Shown in pieces: positions 24,424 to 31,004 of a stretch of DNA of 39,674 bases. How positions within the stretch are numbered: position 1 is the stretch's first letter; each line of letters begins with the position of its first letter. This DNA is from Planctomycetota bacterium (GTDB lineage: Bacteria > Planctomycetota > GCA-002687715): contig NZBC01000055.1 in the NCBI GenBank assembly GCA_002687715.1, positions 1 to 39,674 on the forward strand, written 5' to 3'. Below the pieces are notes generated by a model. That model ran no database searches and was not told the DNA's origin. It saw nothing but the letters and a program-made list of their open reading frames with translations. Made by a program: the position numbers and the translations under genes.

Positions 24424-25668
24424 ATGCCGCGCATTCTTCACCTGGTTCACGTCTTTCCGCCGGAGTCCCACGGCGGAACGGAGATGTACGTCCAGGCACT
24501 GGCCCGGGCGCAGCGGGCGCAGGGCTTGGACGCCGTGGTGGCCTGTGGCTCCGAACGGTACCAAGGCGCGGAGCCGGCGCGGGAGGAGCAGGAGGGGCTC
24601 CCGGTCTTTCGCCTGCCCATGAACGGGCATCTGCGGGACGCGGACTGGTTCTGTTCCGAGACCACGGCGCAGTTGCGTGCCGTGATGGCGGAGTCGCGAC
24701 CGGATCTGGTGCACGTCCACCACTGGCACAACCTGTCGACGGACGTCGTGCGGGCCGCCGCGGCAACCGGTGTCCCGGTCGTGGTGACGCTGTCGGACTT
24801 CTTCTCCTGCTGCCCACTCTTCTTCCGACTCCCCGACGACGTGACGCCGTGTCCACCCGACCTGGACCCCGAGGTGTGTGTGCGTTGCCTGGCCTCCGCG
24901 TACGTGGCGCCGGAGCCCATGGTTCGGGCGGCATTTCCGCGTCGGGAGACGCAGCTCCGCGAGGAGCTGGCGGCGGCCGGGGCGGTCACCGTGCTCTCGC
25001 GCGCGCAGCTCGACTACATGCGGGCCATGCCGATCTTCGACGGGGTCCCGTTGCAGGTCCTCTCGTACCCGTCACCCGTGCTCGGTGAGCCCGCTGCCGC
25101 CGCCTCGCCACGGACGGGCGACGTCGATCTTCGGCTCGTGTCCTGGGGCGGACTCGTACCCGGGAAGGGCTTCGGGGTGCTCGTCGAGGCGTGCGAGCGT
25201 CTCCGCGCCCCGGACAGGATCGAGCTGCACCACTTCGGGACCGTGTTGGACGAGGATTACCGAGACCGCGTGATCGCGCTCGGGCCCCGCTCGAAGCCGA
25301 CGCTGCACGGACGGTTCGGCCGAGAAGAGCTCATGACGCTCTTCCCGAGCTACGACCTGGCGGTCTTCCCATCGTTCTACATGGAGACCCACGGGCTGGT
25401 CGTCGACGAGGCGATCCAGCTCGGCCTCCCCGTGATCGTGTCCGACCGGGGGGCGCCGCCGGAGCGCGTCGGGGCGCACGGCCTGACGTTCCCCGCCGGC
25501 GACGTGGGGGCGCTTGCGGACGCCCTGCAGCGGATCATCGACGATTCGACGGTGTTGGAGACCTTTCGGAACGCACCGCTCCCGGCGCCGTACTCCATGG
25601 AGCGTCACCTCGACGACCTGGACGAGGTCTACCGTGCGGTGTCCGGCGCCGGCCGAACGGGCGGGTAG
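24424..25668 (+). CDS. Glycosyltransferase family 4 protein
   Basis: A 414-residue cytoplasmic protein without a signal peptide. It has the GT-B layout of GT4 enzymes: the N-terminal LHLVHVFPPESHGGTEMYVQ with the glycine-rich acceptor loop, LVHVHHWHNLS at the end of the first domain, then the donor domain starting LRLVSWGGLVPGKGFGVLVE. The nucleotide-sugar part, METHGLVVDEAIQLGLPVIV, contains the ExxxxxxxE pair typical of retaining GT4 transferases. A cysteine cluster (FFSCCPLFF, CPPDLDPEVCVRCLA) in the middle resembles that seen in some GT4 proteins and may bind metal. It transfers a sugar from a nucleotide donor to a growing glycan; donor and acceptor are unknown. The GT2 gene starts 11 bases after its stop. 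The weak GGA upstream is the only ribosome-binding hint. Confidence 0.85.
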   Translation: MPRILHLVHVFPPESHGGTEMYVQALARAQRAQGLDAVVACGSERYQGAEPAREEQEGLPVFRLPMNGHLRDADWFCSETTAQLRAVMAESRPDLVHVHHWHNLSTDVVRAAAATGVPVVVTLSDFFSCCPLFFRLPDDVTPCPPDLDPEVCVRCLASAYVAPEPMVRAAFPRRETQLREELAAAGAVTVLSRAQLDYMRAMPIFDGVPLQVLSYPSPVLGEPAAAASPRTGDVDLRLVSWGGLVPGKGFGVLVEACERLRAPDRIELHHFGTVLDEDYRDRVIALGPRSKPTLHGRFGREELMTLFPSYDLAVFPSFYMETHGLVVDEAIQLGLPVIVSDRGAPPERVGAHGLTFPAGDVGALADALQRIIDDSTVLETFRNAPLPAPYSMERHLDDLDEVYRAVSGAGRTGG

Positions 25669-25679
25669 ACTCTCTTCGC

Positions 25680-26603
25680 ATGGCTGTGCCTTCGGACATC
25701 TCCGTCGTGGTCCTGTCGTGGAACACGAAGGCGCTCCTCCAGGCGTGCCTTGCGTCGCTTCGCGAGGCGCGTGACGGCCTCGACCTCGAGGTCGTCGTCA
25801 TCGACAACGGGTCCGAGGACGGCAGCGCCGACATGGTGGCGACGGAGTTCCCCGAGGTGGTGCTGGAGCGCAACCAGGACAACCGGGGCTACGCGATTGC
25901 CGTGAACCAGGGCATCCGGCGTTCTCGGGGGCGAAAGGTGTGCCTGCTCGGCTCCGACACCCGGGTCCGACCTGGGACCCTGCGTGCGCTCGCGGAGTTC
26001 CTCGACGCAAACCAGGACGTCGGGGCTGTCGCGCCGCCCTTGCTCGACGACGACGGGACCTACCAGAGGGCGTGCATGCGATTCCCGACCCTCCTCACCG
26101 CGATCTGGTGGGACACGCCGCTGCAGAGCTGGTGGGCCAACTCGACGGAGCTCCGCCGCTACCAGATGAAGGACTGGGACCACCGCGGTACCCGCGAGAT
26201 CGACCAGCCGCCCGGGACCTGTTTCATGGTTCCCCGGACCGTCATCGACGAGGTCGGCTTCATGGACGAACGTCTCTGGCTCTTCTTCAACGACGTCGAC
26301 TGGGCGCTGCGTATCCGTCGCGCCGGCTACCGCATCTGGTACGTCGAAACGCCCGGCGTCTTCCACCGCCAAAGCAGCTCTTGCAGCCGCTACGCGGACT
26401 TCGCCTCCGAGTGGCACAAGAACCGCATTCACTTCTACAAGAAGCACTACCACGCATTGGGCAGCCTGATCACGAAAGCGGTGGCCGTCTACGTGGTGTT
26501 ACGGGAATGCGTGCGCACGAAGCGGCATCTGCCATTCGGCCGCGCGTACTGGCGCCAGTGCCGCATGCTGCTCGGCAAGGGCTGGGCAGCGTTGACGCAG
26601 TGA
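25680..26603 (+). CDS. Glycosyltransferase family 2 protein
   Basis: A 307-residue protein with the GT-A fold of GT2 enzymes. It starts ISVVVLSWNTKALLQACLAS, then VVVIDNGSEDGSADMVATEF, and RNQDNRGYAIAVNQGI, the usual nucleotide-binding strands. GSDTRVRPG replaces the canonical DxD region, and FMDERLWLFFNDVDWALRIR with AGYRIWYVETPGVFHRQSSS supplies the (E/N)D catalytic base and the C-terminal motif of rhamnosyltransferase-like GT2 proteins. The last 60 residues are basic and hydrophobic (GSLITKAVAVYVVLRECVRT) and could touch the membrane. The ATG at 25680 lies 11 bases after the GT4 stop, so the two form an operon. The sugar transferred cannot be read from sequence. Confidence 0.85.
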   Translation: MAVPSDISVVVLSWNTKALLQACLASLREARDGLDLEVVVIDNGSEDGSADMVATEFPEVVLERNQDNRGYAIAVNQGIRRSRGRKVCLLGSDTRVRPGTLRALAEFLDANQDVGAVAPPLLDDDGTYQRACMRFPTLLTAIWWDTPLQSWWANSTELRRYQMKDWDHRGTREIDQPPGTCFMVPRTVIDEVGFMDERLWLFFNDVDWALRIRRAGYRIWYVETPGVFHRQSSSCSRYADFASEWHKNRIHFYKKHYHALGSLITKAVAVYVVLRECVRTKRHLPFGRAYWRQCRMLLGKGWAALTQ

Positions 26604-26613
26604 TGGGTTCGGG

Positions 26614-27759
26614 TCAGCCGTCGTCCGACGGCTGCGCACGCTTCGTGACGCGCCACGCCTGGAGTGTGTCGTAGGTCGCGGGATCAACGGCGCGGCACCA
26701 AAGGGAGACGTCGGGGAGTCCGTCCCAGAAGCCTTGGGGCAGGGTGTAGGGTCCGGCCTCGAGAGGCAATACTCCGACGGAGAAGAAGAACTTGGGATTC
26801 GCGGAGACCTCGAGGTACACGCCGTCGGTTTCCGGCATCGGAAGCGCCGGTGGGTCCGCTGCCGGCGGGAGCCGATCCAGCGTGAACGGGCACGCGTCGT
26901 CCCGGGCGCGCGCGGTCGCCCGCGCATCGTTGCTGAGATGCGAGCGGAGCCCGGCGGCGCCGAAGAACTTCCGGAAGTAGCGTCGCGAGCCCACCCGGTT
27001 GCGGTGCATCGCCGCCTTCATGTGGGTGTCGGCGGAGCGCGACCAGTAGTGGAGGATGCGGGCGGCGGGTACGTGCCAGAGCCGGCGCCCTTCACGGTGG
27101 TAGCGCAGGAAGAGGTCCAGGTCCTCGTAGTAGAGCGGGTAGCCGGGGTCGAACAGTCCGTGGGCCTCGAAGGTGTCGCGACGCCCGAGGAAGAAGCAGC
27201 CGCTGAGCATGGGTACGGGAAGGGGCGCGGAGGCGGTCCAGTAGCGGTGGGCATCCCGTGTCCGATGCCGGGCCCGCACCCGGGCGATCGCTGGCTCGTG
27301 ACGGGCGGATGCGATCAAGCTGTCCAGGAAGGGATCGAGCAGCTCGTTGGGGGGCATGAGCATCTCCCCCTCGTGGTCCATGGTGGCCAGCGGCCCCACG
27401 ATGGCCGCGTCGGGCAGGGTCTCGACAGCGTTGATCAGGGCCTGGAGGCAGCCGGGCCGGATCACGACGTCCGGATTCGAGACGACGTGCCACCGGCCCG
27501 ACGCGACGTGGAAGCCCTGATTGTTGGCGATGGCGTACCCGACGTTCTCGGTGTTGCGGACGAGCCGGACCTGCGGCCCGCGCAGGGACGCGAGGCGGGC
27601 GTGGTCCTCCGCCCGCGATGCGTTGTCCACCACGATCACCTCGACCTCGCCCGGGCGATCTCCCACTGTGAATGCGTCGGCGAAGAGCGAGTCGAGCAGG
27701 TCCTCGACATAGGCGGAGGAGTTGTAGTTGACGACGACGACCGACAGGTCCACGGACAT
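26614..27759 (-). CDS. Glycosyltransferase family 2 (rhamnosyltransferase-like) with a C-terminal extension
   Basis: A 381-residue protein. Residues 1-270 are a GT2 domain: LSVVVVNYNSSAYVEDLLDS, EVEVIVVDNASRAEDHARLA, RNTENVGYAIANNQGFHVAS, then VSNPDVVIRPG as the DxD equivalent, PMLSGCFFLGRRDTFEAHGL and YPLYYEDLDLFLRYHREGRR. This order is characteristic of WbbL-like rhamnosyltransferases. The last 100 residues (about 280-381), starting after an Ala/Arg linker, read VYLEVSANPKFFFSVGVLPL and VSLWCRAVDPATYDTLQAWR and look like a small beta domain not usual in the family; its role is unknown. GGGAG lies 10 bases before the ATG. It is downstream of the epimerase on the same strand (35 bases) and convergent with the plus-strand GT pair, 10 bases from its end. 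Confidence 0.8.
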   Translation of the reverse strand: MSVDLSVVVVNYNSSAYVEDLLDSLFADAFTVGDRPGEVEVIVVDNASRAEDHARLASLRGPQVRLVRNTENVGYAIANNQGFHVASGRWHVVSNPDVVIRPGCLQALINAVETLPDAAIVGPLATMDHEGEMLMPPNELLDPFLDSLIASARHEPAIARVRARHRTRDAHRYWTASAPLPVPMLSGCFFLGRRDTFEAHGLFDPGYPLYYEDLDLFLRYHREGRRLWHVPAARILHYWSRSADTHMKAAMHRNRVGSRRYFRKFFGAAGLRSHLSNDARATARARDDACPFTLDRLPPAADPPALPMPETDGVYLEVSANPKFFFSVGVLPLEAGPYTLPQGFWDGLPDVSLWCRAVDPATYDTLQAWRVTKRAQPSDDG

Positions 27760-27794
27760 CAGGGCGTGTGCTCCCGGCTCTCGGGCATGCCCGG

Positions 27795-28769
27795 TCAGTC
27801 CTCGTCCTGGCGGGAGCGCTGGTCCTCGATCACGTCATCCACGATGGTCTCGAGCGACGTCGACGGGGCGAACCCCGTGGCCTCCCGCAGGCAGGTGACG
27901 TCCGGGACCCGACGAGGCATGTCCTCGAAGCCCTCGCCGTAGGCTTCGTCGTAGGGGACGAAGGTGATCTCCGATTCGCTCCCGGCCCGCTCCTTCACCA
28001 TCTGCGCCAGGTCGCGGATCGAAATCTCGCGGTCGGATCCCACGTTGAACACGCGCCCAGGGGCGTCCGCGCAGTCCAGCAATCGGACCAGCGCCTGGAC
28101 GACGTCGCCGACGTGGGCGAAGCACCGGCACTGACTCCCGTCGCCGAACACGGTGATCGGCTGGCTGGTCAGCGCCTGGCGGGCGAAGTTCGGGAGCACC
28201 ATTCCGTATCGGCCCACCTGCCGTGGACCGACGGTGTTGAAGAGGCGCGCCACGATCACGGGGACGCCCTTCTCACGGAGGTAGGCGAAGCCGAGCCATT
28301 CGTCCATCGCCTTGGAACACGCGTAGGCCCAGCGCGAGCGGGTCGTCGCGCCGAGACTCACGTCATCGTCCTCGCGAAAGCGGGAGCGGGTCCCCTTTCC
28401 GTACACCTCGGAGGTGGAGGCAAGGAGCACCTTCTTGCCCTTCCGGGCGGCCGCGTCCAGCACGACCTCGGTGGCGCGGAGGTTGGTTGCGATGGTGTGC
28501 ACCGGTTGCTCGACGACGAGCTTGACTCCGACTGCTGCGGCGAGGTGGATCGTGCACGCGGCGCGATCGACGAGCTCGACCACGAGAGGGACGTCGAGTG
28601 CGGAGCCGATGCGGTATTCGAAGCCGGGTCGGCCCTTCAGGTGCTCGATGTTCCCCATGCGGCCGGTGGAGAGGTCGTCGAGGACGGTGACCTCGTGCTC
28701 CTGCTTCAGAAGCAGCTCGGCGAGGTGGGAGCCGATGAACCCGGCGCCTCCGGTGATAAGGAATTTCAT
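27795..28769 (-). CDS. NAD-dependent epimerase/dehydratase (nucleotide-sugar type)
   Basis: A 324-residue extended short-chain dehydrogenase. It begins MKFLITGGAGFIGSHLAELL with the GGxGxxG NAD-binding loop, followed by VTVLDDLSTGRMGNI (Asp binds the adenosine ribose), IHLAAAVGVKLVVEQP, and the catalytic residues in LLASTSEVYGKG (Ser/Thr) and YACSKAMDEW (YxxxK). The sugar-binding part includes PVIVARLFNTVGPRQVGRYG and CRCFAHVGDVVQALVRLLDC. These match UDP-glucose 4-epimerases and UDP-glucuronate decarboxylases; the exact reaction is not decidable by eye. It would make a nucleotide sugar in the cytoplasm for the neighbouring transferases. It is the first gene of a two-gene minus-strand unit with the GT2 gene. 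Confidence 0.85.
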   Translation of the reverse strand: MKFLITGGAGFIGSHLAELLLKQEHEVTVLDDLSTGRMGNIEHLKGRPGFEYRIGSALDVPLVVELVDRAACTIHLAAAVGVKLVVEQPVHTIATNLRATEVVLDAAARKGKKVLLASTSEVYGKGTRSRFREDDDVSLGATTRSRWAYACSKAMDEWLGFAYLREKGVPVIVARLFNTVGPRQVGRYGMVLPNFARQALTSQPITVFGDGSQCRCFAHVGDVVQALVRLLDCADAPGRVFNVGSDREISIRDLAQMVKERAGSESEITFVPYDEAYGEGFEDMPRRVPDVTCLREATGFAPSTSLETIVDDVIEDQRSRQDED

Positions 28770-28830
28770 GTCGTCTGTCCGGCCGGGGTCGGCCGACCGA
28801 TCCTACGAGTCGCGGCGGTCCGCGGCTACG

Positions 28831-28860
28831 GTGGCTGGTTCGAATCCCATCGGAGCCACG
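28831..28860 (+). other. tRNA 3'-end-like fragment within a short inverted repeat
   Basis: GGTTCGAATCCC and then ATCGGAGCCAC (28837-28859) have the T-loop and acceptor-strand order of a tRNA 3' half. The T stem does not pair (GCTGG against CCCAT) and no matching 5' acceptor strand (GGCTCCG) lies in the 80 bases upstream, so this is not a working tRNA gene. GTGGCT (28831-28836) and AGCCAC (28854-28859) also form a 6-bp hairpin. It may be the copied tRNA end left by an integration event at the edge of the glycosyltransferase block, or chance. Confidence 0.35.
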
Positions 28861-28907
28861 AAACGGGACCGACCACGGGAAGCGTAGCGGGCGATCACTC
28901 GGGCACG

Positions 28908-29297
28908 TCAGGGAATGACCGCGGCGCCCTTCTCGTGGGCCTCTTCGATGACGCTGCCGCCGAAGCGGTCATGGACCTCGACGGCGGTGAGAGCGGTGCC
29001 CTTGACCACATAGGCCCGTTTGGTTTCGACGCAGCGGAGATGGCGGGAGAACCAGTCGTAGACGTAGTGGAGGGAGGACCGGTCGGCGACGGAGCGGGAG
29101 AGCGCGAGCGGGACGGGAGCGTCGAGGACGGCGCGGTCTTGGGTATCGACGAGCTCGGCGAAGTTGTCCACCCAGGCGAGATAGGGCTCGCGCCAGCGCG
29201 CTTCCGACACGACCTCACGGACGATGGTCTCCTCAGAACCGAAAGCGGAGATCAGCTCCCAGAACAGCATCGCCGGAGGATCTCGTTTGGCTTTCAT
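28908..29297 (-). CDS. Hypothetical protein, family not recognised
   Basis: A 129-residue protein from the ATG at 29297, chosen because GGGAG lies about 8 bases upstream; the frame also has an in-frame start at 29324. It begins MKAKRDPPAMLFWELISAFG and contains a conserved-looking aromatic centre, WREPYLAWVDNFAELVD and SSLHYVYDWFSRHLRC, ending GGSVIEEAHEKGAAVIP. It is a soluble mixed alpha/beta protein with no signal peptide or membrane segment. I recognise no family and propose no function. It is downstream of the AlkD-like gene on the same strand, separated by a strong hairpin, so it probably has its own promoter. Confidence 0.6.
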   Translation of the reverse strand: MKAKRDPPAMLFWELISAFGSEETIVREVVSEARWREPYLAWVDNFAELVDTQDRAVLDAPVPLALSRSVADRSSLHYVYDWFSRHLRCVETKRAYVVKGTALTAVEVHDRFGGSVIEEAHEKGAAVIP

Positions 29298-29371
29298 GCA
29301 GGTCTCCCTCAGGTCTATCGCCATTCAGGCCCGGAGGATCTGCAGCTGAAAGTGCGTGATCTTCGTCATTA

Positions 29372-29400
29372 CGCCGGCGCCACTAGCAGTGGCGCCGGCG
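29372..29400 (-). terminator. Perfect 13-bp inverted repeat at the end of the AlkD-like gene
   Basis: CGCCGGCGCCACT (29372-29384) and AGTGGCGCCGGCG (29388-29400) are perfect reverse complements around a 3-base loop. The stop codon of the AlkD-like gene (29383-29385) lies inside. No T-run follows on the minus strand, so it is a terminator without a U-tract, or it blocks RNA decay. Confidence 0.5.
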
Positions 29401-30141
29401 TTGGCCGGCGGTTCCGTCGGTGGGGCTCTTGCCCTGCTTCTTGTAGTGCTCGACGGTCTTCTTGATCGTGGATGTGGCGTCCCTGACCTGACAGCTGCGG
29501 GACCCGAAGTCCACGTCCACCTTGCCGACCTTGCGGGCCACCGCGATGGCCTTCTTCATCCAGCCAGGGCGACAGCCGATCGAGATCAGGGTGGAGTTCA
29601 TGACGTAGCGGGTGCGGTTGGGTGAAGCCTGCAGGCCATGCTCGATCCGCTCCAGCAGGTCCGCCACATCGTCCTCGTCGAGGCCACCCTCGTCCGGACC
29701 GCGCTTGGGTTGCATGGCCAGACTGCCGGCGATGCTCCACCCCAGGGTCGTTCGGTAGGCGCTCTTCATTCCGATCCACTTGTGCATGCGACCGGCGGCG
29801 AGATCCGTGTCCTGTGCGAAGGCGGCCAGCTCTCCTGCGAGAAGCGGATTGCTCTCGTCGCGGGCCCAGGTCTCGAGCAGCTTGACCGTGGTCTTCTCGG
29901 CATCCGCCACCCAGCACGCAAAGATGCGCGCTTCGAGGATCCCGGTCTCCCACAATGCGAGGGCCAGCTCGTGGTCCACCTTCACGCGCTTGTGCAGCTT
30001 CTTCAGGAAGGCGTAGCTGACCCCGAACAGCTCGCAGCTGACCCCGGCATTGCGATAGGTCTTGCGCGTCTGCGCCGATCCGTTTGCTTTCAGCTCGGCC
30101 ATCACCTCCTTCAAGCCGAGCCGCTTCTTGGTATTCGCCAT
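29383..30141 (-). CDS. DNA alkylation repeat (AlkD-like) protein
   Basis: A 252-residue cytoplasmic protein. The ATG at 30141 is chosen because MANTKKRLGLKEVMAELKAN begins a family-like sequence; the frame is open to 30189 with a poor N-terminus. The body follows AlkD-type HEAT-like repeats: SYAFLKKLHKRVKVDHELAL, LWETGILEARIFACWVADAE, WARDESNPLLAGELAAFAQD, KSAYRTTLGWSIAGSLAM, and the late CRPGWMKKAIAVARKVGKVD segment with a VDFGSRSCQVRDATSTIKKT tail, the usual family ending. AlkD proteins remove alkylated purines from DNA, while many relatives of this type have no proven activity. It neighbours no other repair gene. A 13-bp hairpin overlaps its stop codon. Confidence 0.75.
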   Translation of the reverse strand: MANTKKRLGLKEVMAELKANGSAQTRKTYRNAGVSCELFGVSYAFLKKLHKRVKVDHELALALWETGILEARIFACWVADAEKTTVKLLETWARDESNPLLAGELAAFAQDTDLAAGRMHKWIGMKSAYRTTLGWSIAGSLAMQPKRGPDEGGLDEDDVADLLERIEHGLQASPNRTRYVMNSTLISIGCRPGWMKKAIAVARKVGKVDVDFGSRSCQVRDATSTIKKTVEHYKKQGKSPTDGTAGQRRRHC

Positions 30142-30236
30142 GGACGCAGCATAGTCCGGCCGCGCGCCGGCACCAACGCCACAGGTCATCCCCAGGTAGG
30201 ATCTTCGTTCTCCCTCAAACGCAAGAAAGGAAGACG

Positions 30237-30962
30237 ATGTCCAACACGCGAGCCGCGGCGATCTGCTGTTTCACGCTCCTGGCCCTCCAGGCGTCTCTCG
30301 TGGCGCAGGTCCTTGCGAAGCCGCAATTGAAGCCGAACACGCTGACGAAGGCGGAGAAGAAGCAGGGCTTCAAGTTGCTATTCGACGGCAAGAGCGCCGC
30401 CGGCTGGAACAGCTGGAGGACCAAGAAGGCGTTGAAGTTCGGCAAGTGGTCCGTCGAGGACCAGGCGCTGACCCTCGGCCGGGGCGGCGGCGATATCTAC
30501 ACCACCGAGAAGTACGAGAACTTCGAGCTGATGCTGGAGTGGAAGACGACGGGCAACGGCGGCATCCTGATCCGCGTCGATCCGTCAGTGAAGGGGCCGA
30601 TCTACAAGGTCGCGCCCGAGATGCAGATCGAGCGCACCGGTGGCAAGGGATCGACTTCGGCCGGCGGTCTGTACGCGCTCTACGACATCGAGTGCGAGGG
30701 TGAGAAGATCATCCATCCCAACGGCTGGAACAAGGTCACGATCCGCATCGTCGATGGCCACGGCATCCACTGGTTCAACGGAAAGAAGGTCGCCGATTAC
30801 AAGATCGGATCCGACGACTGGAACGCGCGCGTCGCCAAGAGCAAGTTCAAGAACTGGAAGGGTTTTGGCGAGACCGCCAACGGCCACATCGGACTCCAGG
30901 ACCACGGGGCGAAGATCTCGTTCCGCAATGTGAAGATCCGGCGTCTGAGCAGCAAGCGATAG
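30237..30962 (+). CDS. Secreted DUF1080 protein (3-keto-disaccharide hydrolase-like)
   Basis: A 241-residue protein from the ATG at 30237, preceded by AAAGGA and a signal peptide ending at VLA (MSNTRAAAICCFTLLALQAS first). It is one DUF1080 jellyroll: GFKLLFDGKSAAGWNSWRTK, YENFELMLEWKTTGNGGILI, EMQIERTGGKGSTSAGGLYA, WNKVTIRIVDGHGIHWFNGK and GHIGLQDHGAKISFRNVKIR. It is the single-domain counterpart of the second half of the ThuA-DUF1080 protein at 2378-4060. The family includes hydrolases of 3-keto-glycosides and sugar-binding proteins. It starts 95 bases upstream of and divergent from the AlkD-like gene, with no other gene in its transcript. Confidence 0.85.
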   Translation: MSNTRAAAICCFTLLALQASLVAQVLAKPQLKPNTLTKAEKKQGFKLLFDGKSAAGWNSWRTKKALKFGKWSVEDQALTLGRGGGDIYTTEKYENFELMLEWKTTGNGGILIRVDPSVKGPIYKVAPEMQIERTGGKGSTSAGGLYALYDIECEGEKIIHPNGWNKVTIRIVDGHGIHWFNGKKVADYKIGSDDWNARVAKSKFKNWKGFGETANGHIGLQDHGAKISFRNVKIRRLSSKR

Positions 30963-31004
30963 GCGCGCCGGATCGTGATCAGCCCACCTGCGGGCATCAC
31001 GTGC

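Noticed and set aside
28781..28860. Complete tRNA gene
   Set aside because: The T-loop and acceptor-like end are present, but the T stem does not pair and no 5' acceptor strand or anticodon arm can be built upstream.
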